From CAWGOF01 sp963824225 (lineage in GTDB: Bacteria > Acidobacteriota > Polarisedimenticolia > Polarisedimenticolales > Polarisedimenticolaceae), in contig CAWGOF010000003.1 in the NCBI GenBank assembly GCA_963824225.1, positions 1,178,001-1,242,000 on the forward strand: a stretch of 64,000 bases of DNA, in the 5' to 3' direction. The notes under the pieces are model-generated. The model was given only the letters and a program-made list of their open reading frames with translations. It did not search any database and was not told the DNA's origin. Both the position numbers and the translations under genes were made by a program. Below, one piece after another: positions 19,936 to 29,140 of the stretch. Numbering within the stretch: the stretch's first letter is position 1; each line of letters opens with the position of its first letter.

Positions 19936-21431
19936 GGGTCGGCTCCGAGTCGCGTCGAGCCACGTCCGCTCGCCATCGCGGTACTCGTCAGCATGACGAT
20001 TCGCCGTGCGGTCGCGACCGCGATCTCGTCGACGCCGTCGCCGTCGATGTCTCCGGTCGCGACCCAGCGTATCTCGGGCCACACAGCCTGGAACCGCGCG
20101 CGACCCGACGCCAGGTCGACCACCAGAAGTCGACCCCGCGCCGCGAGCGCGACGCCTGCACCGCCGTCTGAAAAGACCTTGCCCACCGCGCTCGATACGA
20201 CGTCTCCCGACGCAACGCCGTAGCCGCGGTCGAGTCGCCCTCCACCGACGACCTTCGAGCCGGGATCGGCGGACCGCGGCTCGGACGTCGAGCGCAACGC
20301 GGCGTCGAGAGCAAGCAGGCGTCCGTCGTCGGACAAAGCCAGGACCCCCGGCGTACCGTCGAGGGCGGTCTCGGCGACCGCCGCGATCGCTCCGGCATCG
20401 GTCGACGAGCGCGCCGAGTCCGAGCCGAGGATCTCGAGGCCGCGGGCCGTGGCCAGGACCCAGCGGTCCGGTCCCAGCGGCGACGCGTCGAGGATCGCCG
20501 CCGAGGCCTGAAGCTGGCCCACGACCCCGTCGACCGGCGAGAGGAGCGTCGCTTCGACGCTGCCCGGCCGGAACGCGAGCGCGACCGCCCGGTCGGTCGC
20601 GCGAAGCTCACCGCGCGAGCGCGCCGACGGCCATTCCTGTGCGGTTCGACCGTCGGCACCGAACAGCGTGACGCCCCGCCAGAGCGACGCGAGAACACCG
20701 CTAGCTCCCGAGCCACCGACGATCGCGAGGCCATCGATGGTCGTCGGTGGGTCGCGGCTCCACGCGGCGCGGAACGCGCCGTCCCCCGCGGTCACCGTGG
20801 CTACCGTCTGCTCAGGCGGCGCGGTCTCGACCAGTAGCTCGCGAACGAGCCGCGCAATCGCGAACTCGTCTCCGGTCCGGAACCCGTCGAACCGCCGGCG
20901 GATCGCTCCGAAGCGGTCGGCGACGATGACGGTGGGCAACGCCTTGCGGTAGAGCGCCGGACGCATCGGCTCTTCGAACCGACCGATGGGCATCGTCAGT
21001 CCGAGCGCACGCGCCATGTCTCGGGCGGTTTGGGGCTCCTCGAGGACGTTGACCGCGACCGCTTCGAGCCCGCTCCCTTTCAGCTCCTTGTACAGCCCCT
21101 CGAGATGCGGGAGCTCCTGGCGGCACGGCGTGCACCAGCTGGCCCAGAAATCGAGGACCAGGACCTTTCCGTTCCATCCCGTCAAGTCGACGTGACCATC
21201 GTCCACGAGCGGGATCGTGAGATCGGGAAGGCGCGGGTTCCAGATCGGAGCACGGAGCGGAGTGTCGGTGGGGTCGGCCGGGACCAGCGCGTCCGCGCTT
21301 AACGTGAAGCGCAGGGCGCCGTCCGCGTCGTGCCACGAAAAGAGCGGCGTGGCGGCTGGCTCGGACGCGAAGTACAACCCGCCGGTCCAGGCGATGCCGG
21401 CGAGCAAGACGAGACGGCCCGCGGTGCGCAC
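19932..21431 (-). CDS. TlpA-type thioredoxin domain fused to a C-terminal beta-propeller-like domain
   Basis: The 499-aa protein has an N-terminal membrane anchor or signal peptide (RLVLLAGIAWTGGLYFA). A TlpA/ResA domain follows with the redox motif DFWASWCTPCRQELPHLE (about residues 93-110) and the cis-Pro region KALPTVIV. The remaining roughly 290 residues are repeated beta segments and end with GDIDGDGVDEIAVATARR, an FG-GAP/VCBS-like calcium-binding blade. TlpA proteins reduce disulfides in the cell envelope, for example for cytochrome c maturation. The propeller half is unusual for this family. It heads the UDG-PMT run of overlapping genes. Confidence 0.82.
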   Translation of the reverse strand: MRTAGRLVLLAGIAWTGGLYFASEPAATPLFSWHDADGALRFTLSADALVPADPTDTPLRAPIWNPRLPDLTIPLVDDGHVDLTGWNGKVLVLDFWASWCTPCRQELPHLEGLYKELKGSGLEAVAVNVLEEPQTARDMARALGLTMPIGRFEEPMRPALYRKALPTVIVADRFGAIRRRFDGFRTGDEFAIARLVRELLVETAPPEQTVATVTAGDGAFRAAWSRDPPTTIDGLAIVGGSGASGVLASLWRGVTLFGADGRTAQEWPSARSRGELRATDRAVALAFRPGSVEATLLSPVDGVVGQLQASAAILDASPLGPDRWVLATARGLEILGSDSARSSTDAGAIAAVAETALDGTPGVLALSDDGRLLALDAALRSTSEPRSADPGSKVVGGGRLDRGYGVASGDVVSSAVGKVFSDGGAGVALAARGRLLVVDLASGRARFQAVWPEIRWVATGDIDGDGVDEIAVATARRIVMLTSTAMASGRGSTRLGADP

Positions 21432-21471
21432 GCGCGCCCAGTCTACCCGCGCCGGCCGTCGAACGCCGGGC

Positions 21472-21657
21472 TCAGGCCGTAACGTGCTGCGAGCGCCAGT
21501 TCGTCAAGATCTCGAACGCCTTCGCGCTCTCGATCTCGACGAAGCGTCGATAGACCTTCTGCTTCGTGGGGTCGATCTGGTAGGTCCGATCGCCGAAGTC
21601 GAAGTCCACCATCCGAGTCACTGGCCGATCGAGCTTCCGCGTGCGAGTGCGTGCCAT
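21472..21657 (-). CDS. short conserved-looking protein of unknown function
   Basis: This 61-aa protein starts at ATG 21657 after a GGGGA ribosome site. The sequence is basic at the N-terminus (MARTRTRKLDRPVTR) and then has a compact body (MVDFDFGDRTYQIDPTKQKV), with no cysteine or membrane segment. An upstream ATG at 21735 would add 26 residues, but the ribosome site favours the short form. It lies 40 nt from the TlpA-like gene on the same strand. I recognise no family. Confidence 0.55.
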   Translation of the reverse strand: MARTRTRKLDRPVTRMVDFDFGDRTYQIDPTKQKVYRRFVEIESAKAFEILTNWRSQHVTA

Positions 21658-21880
21658 AGCCGTCCCCTTGTCGCCGCCGCCCTGAGAGATCCGCCGTTTG
21701 ATGGTATTCCAAGCTTCGTGCCAGCCCTCGATCACGCTCCGCGGACGTCGGCTCCCGGCCCAACCCTATGGGCTGCTTGAGGTTGATCGATCGGGCGCGC
21801 CGCGCTTCCCCCGACTCGGGCTTGCGCCTCGCCGGTCATTCTGACAGACTCGAAGCGACAAGCCGGCCAGACTGACCGCA

Positions 21881-23302
21881 ATGCGATCGACCGACGGCCA
21901 TCCCCCGAGTCCCCACGTCGTCCTGATCGACCCCGACGACACCCTCCGTCGCCGAACCGAGTCGGTGCTCGTCGGCGCGGGTTGTCGGGTCACGCCGTTC
22001 GCCGATCTGAGCAAGGCCGCGCGGCGCCTCGCGGCGCGGCGTCACGATGCACTGGTCGTCGCCCTCGCGTGGCCCGATCGGGAAACACCGCGCCGGATCG
22101 CCGAGCTGCGCCGCTCGACCGAGGGGATCCCGCTGTTCGTCGTGTGCGCCGCCGACGAGATCGAGCGCGCGTCGAAGGCGCTGCGCCACGGGGCCGACGA
22201 CTACCTGCTCCGACCACCCGACCCGTTCGAGCTTCGCGCGCGGCTGATCCGCGCGCTCGAGCGCCGGGATCTCGCGTCTCGCGTGGCGTACTTCCAGAAC
22301 GAGCTGTCCAAGCGCTCCGAGCTCCAGAACGTCGAGGCGCGCTCGGCGTCGATGCGCGGCGTCCTGGCGAGCGTCCTGCGCGTCGCGCCGACCCGCTCGA
22401 CCGTCCTGATCATCGGAGAGAGCGGGGTGGGCAAGGAGCTCGTCGCCCGCGCGGTGCACTTCAATTCCCCCCGACGCGACGGGCCGTTCATCGCCCTGAA
22501 CTGCGCCGCGATCCCCTCGAGCCTGATCGAGAGCGAGCTGTTCGGTCACGAGCGGGGGGCGTTCACCGGAGCTCACGCCCGGACGCGCGGCAAGTTCGAG
22601 ATCGCCGACGGCGGGACGCTGTTCCTGGACGAGATCGGCGAGATGGACCCCAGCACGCAGGCCAAGCTCTTGCGCGTGCTCGAGCAACGGGAATTCATGC
22701 GCATCGGCGGCGACCATCCCGTCCGCGTCGACGTGCGGCTGATCGCCGCGACGAATGCCGATCTCGAGCGCCTCGTGTCCGAGCGGCAGTTCCGGCGGGA
22801 CCTGTATTACCGGCTGAAAGTCGTGACGATTGCCGTCCCGCCGCTGCGGGACCGGCAGGAGGATATCCCGCAGCTCGTGGCCGTGTTTCTCGACGAGCTG
22901 GCGCGCGAGAACGCGGTGCCGCGCAAGCGGTTGACCCCGGCGGCCCTCGCGGCCCTCGAGGCGTACCACTGGCCGGGCAACGTGCGTGAGCTGAAGAACC
23001 TGCTCGAGAGCGTCCTGGTCTCGGTCCTGGGTACGGAGATCGACGTCGATGACCTGCCCCCGACCGTCCGGCCATCGAACGCGCAGCCGCTACCGATCGA
23101 CCTGGCCCCGGGCACGACGCTCGCCGAGATGGAGCGGGCGATGATCCGGCGGACGCTCGAGCGGACGGGGGGCAACCGAACGCACAGCGCGCAGATCCTC
23201 GGGATCGGTGTGCGCACGCTGCAGCGCAAGATGCGCGGGTACGGAATCACGATCGCCGCGCGCCGTCGGCGACCACGACGACGGATCCCCACGACCGAGT
23301 GA
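21881..23302 (+). CDS. sigma-54-dependent activator with a degenerate receiver domain
   Basis: This 473-aa NtrC-type protein has a receiver-like domain (residues 12-125), a AAA+ domain with Walker A GESGVGKE and sigma-54 contact loop GAFTGA, Walker B GGTLFLDEIGEM, and a Fis-type helix-turn-helix at the end (NRTHSAQILGIGVRTLQRKM). The receiver keeps its first acidic pair (IDPDD), but the phospho-acceptor position is Ala61, the Thr/Ser position is Cys89 and the conserved Lys is Arg111, so normal Asp phosphorylation is unlikely. It probably answers another signal. It is followed by the first tiny lysine-rich gene. Confidence 0.88.
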   Translation: MRSTDGHPPSPHVVLIDPDDTLRRRTESVLVGAGCRVTPFADLSKAARRLAARRHDALVVALAWPDRETPRRIAELRRSTEGIPLFVVCAADEIERASKALRHGADDYLLRPPDPFELRARLIRALERRDLASRVAYFQNELSKRSELQNVEARSASMRGVLASVLRVAPTRSTVLIIGESGVGKELVARAVHFNSPRRDGPFIALNCAAIPSSLIESELFGHERGAFTGAHARTRGKFEIADGGTLFLDEIGEMDPSTQAKLLRVLEQREFMRIGGDHPVRVDVRLIAATNADLERLVSERQFRRDLYYRLKVVTIAVPPLRDRQEDIPQLVAVFLDELARENAVPRKRLTPAALAALEAYHWPGNVRELKNLLESVLVSVLGTEIDVDDLPPTVRPSNAQPLPIDLAPGTTLAEMERAMIRRTLERTGGNRTHSAQILGIGVRTLQRKMRGYGITIAARRRRPRRRIPTTE

Positions 23303-23325
23303 AGTTGGAAGATCAAGATTGGGTC

Positions 23326-23354
23326 TTGACATGAACTTGCATCTCTCTCATATT
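23326..23354 (+). promoter_or_regulatory. sigma-70-type promoter of the first tiny lysine-rich gene
   Basis: TTGACA (23326-23331), a 17-nt spacer and CATATT (23349-23354) are seen. The transcript would start near 23361, about 48 nt before the ATG. The perfect -35 in an AT-richer patch stands out from the GC-rich background. Confidence 0.72.
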
Positions 23355-23408
23355 CGTGCTGCAACGAATGAAGGTCGCGTCACAGACCAGGAGAGGAGGT
23401 GGTTGATC

Positions 23409-23456
23409 ATGGCGAAGAAGAAGGCGACGAAGAAGAAGGCCGCGAAGAAGAAGTAA
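23409..23456 (+). CDS. 15-residue lysine-rich peptide, copy 1
   Basis: The reading frame encodes MAKKKATKKKAAKKK and stops at TAA; 9 of 15 residues are Lys. A near-perfect Shine-Dalgarno (AGGAGGT, 23394-23400) sits 8 nt upstream, a consensus promoter lies before it and a strong intrinsic terminator after it, so this is a free-standing, probably highly expressed gene. The composition matches a single histone-H1-like KKA tail, so nucleic acid or ribosome binding is a reasonable guess. A near-identical copy lies 408 bp downstream. Longer in-frame upstream starts would cross the preceding gene and ignore the ribosome site. Confidence 0.78.
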   Translation: MAKKKATKKKAAKKK

Positions 23457-23506
23457 CGATCGTTCGAACCGCGCTTGGTTCTCGAACCGAGCGACAACAG
23501 ACATCA

Positions 23507-23537
23507 GGGGACGCTCTCCGCGTCCCCTTCTTTTTTT
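23507..23537 (+). terminator. intrinsic terminator after the first lysine-rich gene
   Basis: An 8-bp stem GGGGACGC / GCGTCCCC (23507-23514 and 23520-23527) with loop TCTCC is followed by TTCTTTTTTT. This is a textbook rho-independent terminator, which is rare in this window. Confidence 0.9.
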
Positions 23538-23591
23538 CGACGTCGCTTCCTCGCGGCGTCGCGTAGCGCGCGACTCGTCGATCCATTGCTC

Positions 23592-23627
23592 GATCGTGGC
23601 GATCGCTGCGATCGCGGCGATCGCGGC
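23592..23627. repeat. four tandem 9-bp repeats (GATCGnnGC)
   Basis: GATCGTGGC, GATCGCTGC, GATCGCGGC and GATCGCGGC are consecutive. They create three copies of the palindrome GCGATCGC. They lie in the non-coding gap between the two lysine-rich genes, about 75 bp before the second promoter. Apart from the terminator, this repeat and the promoter, I see nothing else in 23457-23816. Confidence 0.85.
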
Positions 23628-23701
23628 ATACGTTGGGGCGCGGTCCGTCCCTCAGGGCATGGCATGGCCGGGGTCGGTCGGGTCGCGGGGCTCGAAACCG
23701 C

Positions 23702-23729
23702 TTGACTCGCCGGGGCGACCCTCTATATT
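23702..23729 (+). promoter_or_regulatory. sigma-70-type promoter of the second tiny lysine-rich gene
   Basis: TTGACT (23702-23707), a 16-nt spacer and TATATT (23724-23729) form a strong promoter. The leader to the ATG at 23817 would be about 80 nt. Confidence 0.72.
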
Positions 23730-23816
23730 GGGCTCGATCGGTGGATGAGCGCAACATCTGGCGCATTGCTGCGCCGGGCCTCGTCCACGAACAACCACGG
23801 AAAGGAGGTGACGACG

Positions 23817-23864
23817 ATGGCAAAGAAGAAGGCCATGAAGAAGAAGGCTGCCAAGAAGAAGTAG
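23817..23864 (+). CDS. 15-residue lysine-rich peptide, copy 2
   Basis: The frame encodes MAKKKAMKKKAAKKK and stops at TAG. It differs from copy 1 by Thr to Met at position 7 and by several silent codons (GCA, GCT, GCC), so the two are diverged duplicates with the protein conserved. The ribosome site AGGAGGTG (23803-23810) is even better than in copy 1. It has its own promoter and is followed by hairpins. Synonymous change with a constant protein is a sign of selection on the peptide. The cellular role is unknown. Confidence 0.78.
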   Translation: MAKKKAMKKKAAKKK

Positions 23865-23901
23865 TCGTCTCCTGGAGACGATCAACAGACTTCAGATCGT
23901 A

Positions 23902-23931
23902 GAGAGGGCCGGCGCACGTGCCGGCCCTCTC
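23902..23931. terminator. long hairpin, possible bidirectional terminator
   Basis: A perfect 12-bp stem, GAGAGGGCCGGC and its complement around loop GCACGT, lies between the second lysine-rich gene (+) and the dCMP deaminase stop (-). A smaller hairpin (CGTCTC/GAGACG) precedes it at about 23866-23880. No T-run follows, so termination is inferred from position between convergent genes. Confidence 0.6.
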
Positions 23932-23949
23932 GCTCGATGGATCAGGGAA

Positions 23950-24388
23950 TCACGACGCGGGCGGCATGCGCGTCAGGTCCACGAGACGCAGACCCAAGGA
24001 CCGCGCGACCTCGATGCTCCGCGTGTCGCGATAGAACTCGCCGTAGTAGATCGCGCGAGATCCCGGCGTTCGCGATCAGCTTGAAGCAGCTCCAGCACGG
24101 CGAGGCCGTGGTGTAGATCTCGGCCCCATCGATGCGCACGCCGTTCTTCGCCGCCTGGATCATCGCGTTCGCCTCGGCGTGCACGGTCGCGACGCAGTGG
24201 CCGTTCTCCATCAGGTGCCCGACGTCGTCGCAGTGGGGCATCCCGCGGATCGAGCCGTTGTAGCCGGTGGACAGGATCGTCTTGTCGCGGACGATGACCG
24301 CGCCGACGTGCTTGCGCTCGCAGGTCGAGCGCGTCGCCGCCTGACGAGCGATGTTCATGAAGTATGTGTGCCAGTCGACCCGGCTCAT
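23950..24388 (-). CDS. dCMP/cytidine deaminase family (ComEB-like), one frameshift
   Basis: The protein (about 145 aa when repaired) has the zinc site of deoxycytidylate deaminase: TVHAEANAMIQAAKNG and TTASPCWSCFKLIANAGI, plus TGYNGSIRGMPHCDD near residue 45. It converts dCMP to dUMP in thymidylate synthesis. The sequence after NAGISR is out of frame. Removing one extra C near 24054 restores IYYGEFYRDTRSIEVARSLG to a stop at 23950, with a total divisible by three. It is 44 nt downstream of the NtrC-like gene and starts from ATG 24388. Confidence 0.87.
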
Positions 24389-24432
24389 CGGCGCCCTCCC
24401 GGGCTCGCCCGGGAAGGCTAGCACGATCGGGG

Positions 24433-25831
<1,399 letters not shown>

Positions 25832-25837
25832 CGCGAT

Positions 25838-27057
25838 CTACGCCTCCGGTTGGCAGCACCATCGGGAGGCGCACGGTGAACACGCGCGCCGCGCCCGGGC
25901 GCGGTCGTCGACGTCGATGAGCCCACGGAGGCAGTCGACGATCTTCTTGGCCATGGCCAAGCCGACGCCCGAGCCTTGCTTCTTCGTGGTGAAGAACGGG
26001 ATAGAACAGCGGTCCTTGTCCGGGTCTCGCGGATCCCCGGACCCGTGTCCGAGACGCGGACGACGCGAATCGGTCGAAGCTCGGCCAGGTCGCGTTCCGA
26101 CTCCGCCCGGTCCGGCGTACGGAACGCTCGACGAGCTCGGCGCGGGGCGCACCTCGGCCTGCACGACGACGACTCCCTCGCCGTCGATCGCCTCGAGCGC
26201 ATTGAGCACGAGGTTCTCGAACACCTGGCGCAGACGCTGGCCGCATCCATCCGGAACGCGCGGGATCGCCGGCTCGTAACGCCGCAGGACGTGGACCTCC
26301 GGGCGGCTGCAGCCGACCGGTGGCCACCGTGATCGCGTCGTCGAGCACCGCAGCGCAAGGACGCCGCGGCAAGCGTCGAGACGACACGCGGGCGCACGAA
26401 CTCGAGGCTCGACGTGACCGTGCGTTCGAGACGCCGGACCTCGGCGACGATCTTGTCCAGGAGCTCGAGCGGCGCCCGTCGCCGGGCTCCGCGGCCTGCT
26501 CGAGCTGGCGGCTTGCAGCAGCGAGCACGTGACCTCGATCGACGCCAGAGGGTTGCGGATCTCGTGGGCCAGATTCGCGGCCATCTCGCCCAGCGCCGCC
26601 AGCCGATCGCGCAGGCGCTCCTGCTCCTCGCGTGTGCTCGATCTGGGTCAGGTCCTTGAAGAACATCGCCGCGCCGACGCGCTCCCCGTCGAGCCGCGGC
26701 ACGAGAGAGAGCGTGAAGCCGATCGTCTCGCCGCTTCGTTCGCGACCGGCTCCGCAGCTCGATCTCGGCGCGATTGGGGGGACTCGCCATGCACGCCGAC
26801 TCGCGAAGCAGCTGGACGATGCGCGGATGATCGATCAGAGCCTGCTCGACGGGAGCGCCCGTAGCGGTCGATTCGGAGAGGTCGAGGAGCTGACGCGCGA
26901 GATCGTTGAGCAGAACGAGACGCTCGTCCGCGTCGACGGCGAGTACGCCGCAGCGCATCCCGCGCACCAGGCCGTCGAGAAACGTGGGCTCGACACCTGG
27001 AGCGGTCGCTTCGCGCGCCGCAACCGAACTTTGGCAGGCCTTCGGCGACCCGATCAC
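25838..27057 (-). CDS. NtrB-like sensor histidine kinase, several frameshifts
   Basis: The fragments give a PAS-type N-terminal domain (GLVRGMRCGVLAVDADERLVLLND), the phospho-acceptor box LAHEIRNPLASIEV, an N box (FENLVLNALEAI), the G1 box VSDTGPGIRE and the F/G2 region IPFFTTKKQGSGVGLAMAKKIV. There is no transmembrane segment, so it senses a cytoplasmic signal, as NtrB does. It ends 6 nt before the regulator starts. At least six indels interrupt the frame between about 25,850 and 26,750, so length (about 405 aa) is an estimate. The start at 27057 is the first Met in frame with the PAS domain; a later start is possible. Confidence 0.84.
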
Positions 27058-27164
27058 CCGTGCCGACCCCGTCCCCCGCTGTTACGCGGCAAATCTAGGT
27101 CCAGCAAGACTTTGGGGCAACCGCTGGCGTTTCGCCCCAACCACTGCATCCAACCCGTGGCAGG

Positions 27165-27725
27165 TCAGATGCCAGTCAGGGTTCCGCCGAAGAACGTAAC
27201 CCCCGTCTTCGGCTGCGGCGGGTTCTGCGAGTTGAGCAGCGCCGGGTTCGTGAACCCGACCGCGGTCGAGCCCGCGTCCGTCACTCGCAGAGTCAGGTGG
27301 ATCAAGGGCTTCTCGTCCGGAACGGTGACACCGACTCCGCCGCTCGTCCGCGCGACGCCGACCACCACACGACCGGGCGTCGACGCATTGATCTGGTACG
27401 AGACCGACTGGCCGCCGAACTCGAGCACCTGTCCTGCGGTCCAGTTCACGAACTGGGCCATGTTCGGATCGAACTCGAGGTCGAACGACGCGCCGTAGAC
27501 ATCGGACGTGTTGCTCACGAACACGTGCACCGTCACCAAGCTCGCGTTCGAGCCCGATCCCGGCGTGCCGGTCGTGTACACGGTGTTGGCACCCGGGTTC
27601 TGCGCATCGGGCGTGAACGAGCCTGCGAAGTTCGATGCCGAGCCCGACTCGCCCGCTCCGCCACCGCCGCATCCGACGACGAACGCGAGCAGCATCCAGC
27701 TGGCGAGCGCCCTGTATCGATCCAT
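27165..27725 (-). CDS. cohesin-like domain lipoprotein, copy 1
   Basis: This 186-aa lipoprotein has a lipobox (MLLAFVVGCGGGG, Cys near residue 17) and a Ser/Gly linker. One beta-sandwich domain follows, with the typical cohesin line VHVFVSNTSDVYGASFDLEF, then DPNMAQFVNWTAGQVL, GRVVVGVAR and PLIHLTLRVTDAG. Cohesins bind dockerin modules. The gene 74 nt upstream, on the same strand, encodes a secreted protein ending in two dockerin-like repeats, which suggests an anchored pair. A second such pair occurs at 38.2-39.5 kb. Non-cellulosomal cohesin-dockerin pairs are known in many bacteria, but their function is mostly unknown. Confidence 0.78.
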   Translation of the reverse strand: MDRYRALASWMLLAFVVGCGGGGAGESGSASNFAGSFTPDAQNPGANTVYTTGTPGSGSNASLVTVHVFVSNTSDVYGASFDLEFDPNMAQFVNWTAGQVLEFGGQSVSYQINASTPGRVVVGVARTSGGVGVTVPDEKPLIHLTLRVTDAGSTAVGFTNPALLNSQNPPQPKTGVTFFGGTLTGI

Positions 27726-27799
27726 TCGCTCTCCTCTTCGCGTGCCAGGCATGTCGATCGACTCCGTGCTCTGCACCACCAAACTTAGGTCGCGAGGGA

Positions 27800-28657
27800 T
27801 CATGGGCAAGCGCTCGCGCTCCATCCGCTACCGTTCCAGCACCCACCGAACCGCGTCGCCAGGAACACCAGGTCCTCGCCGTCGACGAAGCCGTCGCCGT
27901 TCAGGTCCGCGTCGGAGTTGTGCTTCGGCTGACCCTCGCCGCTGCCGAACGAAAACGCGATCCACACGAGGTCCTTGCCGTCGATCCGGTTCGACGTCAC
28001 GGCGTCGGAGTCGTTGACGTCGGCACGCGACTCGGCGAACTGGACGTTGAGCTGCGTCGTCGACGCACCGAACACGGTGTCCGGATTCACGACATCCAGG
28101 TTGACGGTGAACGCCCCGACTTCCATCGCGCGCAGCCCGGCCGCCGTGGGCTCGATGACCAGCTGGGCCTGGACCTGGTTGCACGACACGACGCCGACGT
28201 TCTCGACGCGTACGAGAGGATCTCCGGCGAGCGAGGTCGGAAGGCCGACGACGTCGTAATCGAGCTCCGCGCCGGGCTGGAAGTTCGCGCCGTTGACGGT
28301 GAGCGTCAGGCGATCCCCCTGCCGCACGATCCCCGGCGTGGCGGACGTGATCTCGGGTCTCGACCAGCCGACGACCTCGTTCGAGTAGTTCGTCGACTCG
28401 CCTTGGGAGCTATAGGCCTTCACAGCGATGAAGTAGTTCGAACAGTTCGTCAGATTGGTAAGGGTTGTGGACGTGGCGCTGCCCACATCCCGAACGGATG
28501 TATAGCTTCCCGGCGTAGTTCCGTAGTGCACGCGGTATCCGGAAGCTCCGCCGAGCGGATCCCAGCGTAGGCTGATCGTCCCTGCGGAAATGGAACCGGC
28601 GAGCAGGAAAACTACGACGGGAGCGATCGTGGCTCGAACGCAACCCAGCAACCGCAT
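27800..28657 (-). CDS. secreted FN3 + TIG-like protein with dockerin-like C-terminus, copy 1
   Basis: This 285-aa protein has a signal peptide (VVVFLLAGSISA), a fibronectin type III domain (ISLRWDPLGGASGYRVHYGT, then CSNYFIAVKAYSSQGES) and an IPT/TIG-like domain (ITSATPGIVRQGDRLTLTVN). Two calcium-loop repeats follow: DVNDSDAV...RIDGKDLVWIAFSFG and DLNGDGFVDGEDLVFLATRFG. The repeat pattern D-x-N-x-D-G-x-(I/V)-D-x-x-D-L and the paired layout are dockerin type I-like. It ends in a short CW...ACP tail. The start at 28657 gives a clean signal peptide. The cohesin-like lipoprotein follows it. Confidence 0.78.
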   Translation of the reverse strand: MRLLGCVRATIAPVVVFLLAGSISAGTISLRWDPLGGASGYRVHYGTTPGSYTSVRDVGSATSTTLTNLTNCSNYFIAVKAYSSQGESTNYSNEVVGWSRPEITSATPGIVRQGDRLTLTVNGANFQPGAELDYDVVGLPTSLAGDPLVRVENVGVVSCNQVQAQLVIEPTAAGLRAMEVGAFTVNLDVVNPDTVFGASTTQLNVQFAESRADVNDSDAVTSNRIDGKDLVWIAFSFGSGEGQPKHNSDADLNGDGFVDGEDLVFLATRFGGCWNGSGWSASACP

Positions 28658-29140
28658 GAGCGGGTCCCCACGTATCCCCCGCGCCGGCATAGGCAACCTC
28701 GATGCCAGGTGTACCCGGGGGGTGTGTGTCGTGGGGGTTTCGGCGGAATCCGCAGCTTCGAGGTGGTGGAGCCGCGCTACGGACGGCGCCCGCAACCTTC
28801 TGCGATTACAGGTGTGAAACGCGAGCAGACCGCATCGTGACCCGCCGTGCGGATCCACTGCCGCGGCGGGTTTTCCCACGTTGCTCGCGCTACCGGGCCT
28901 CGTGTCACATGGACCACGATCCAGTGTCCGTCGGTCACAGTCGCGCGCCGTACGGATCTCGGACGGGGGATTACCCGTTCGTGCTTGCCTCGGGCCCGAC
29001 CAAGATCGAGAATAGGCTCCCACGCGGCGAAACGTTCCGGACACTTGCCGATCGCGAGATGATCGAGGAGGGTGGAGCGCGTGGCATGGAATCGGCTACG
29101 AGCTGGCCGCGAATCGCTGTCGATTCGTCAAGGGACACGC
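28658..29140. other. divergent intergenic region with a hairpin
   Basis: About 480 nt separate the divergent FN3/TIG genes; I see no convincing gene here. On the plus strand CCCGCCG (28841-28847) can pair with CGGCGGG (28864-28870), followed by TTTT, which resembles a terminator or attenuator. No strong promoter or known riboswitch core was recognised. Open frames that cross it are GC-driven. Confidence 0.4.

Noticed and set aside
28841..28874. Confident terminator or attenuator in the divergent FN3 gap
   Set aside because: The stem is short with a long loop and only four T's, and no upstream gene on that strand needs it; kept only as a note in the intergenic entry.
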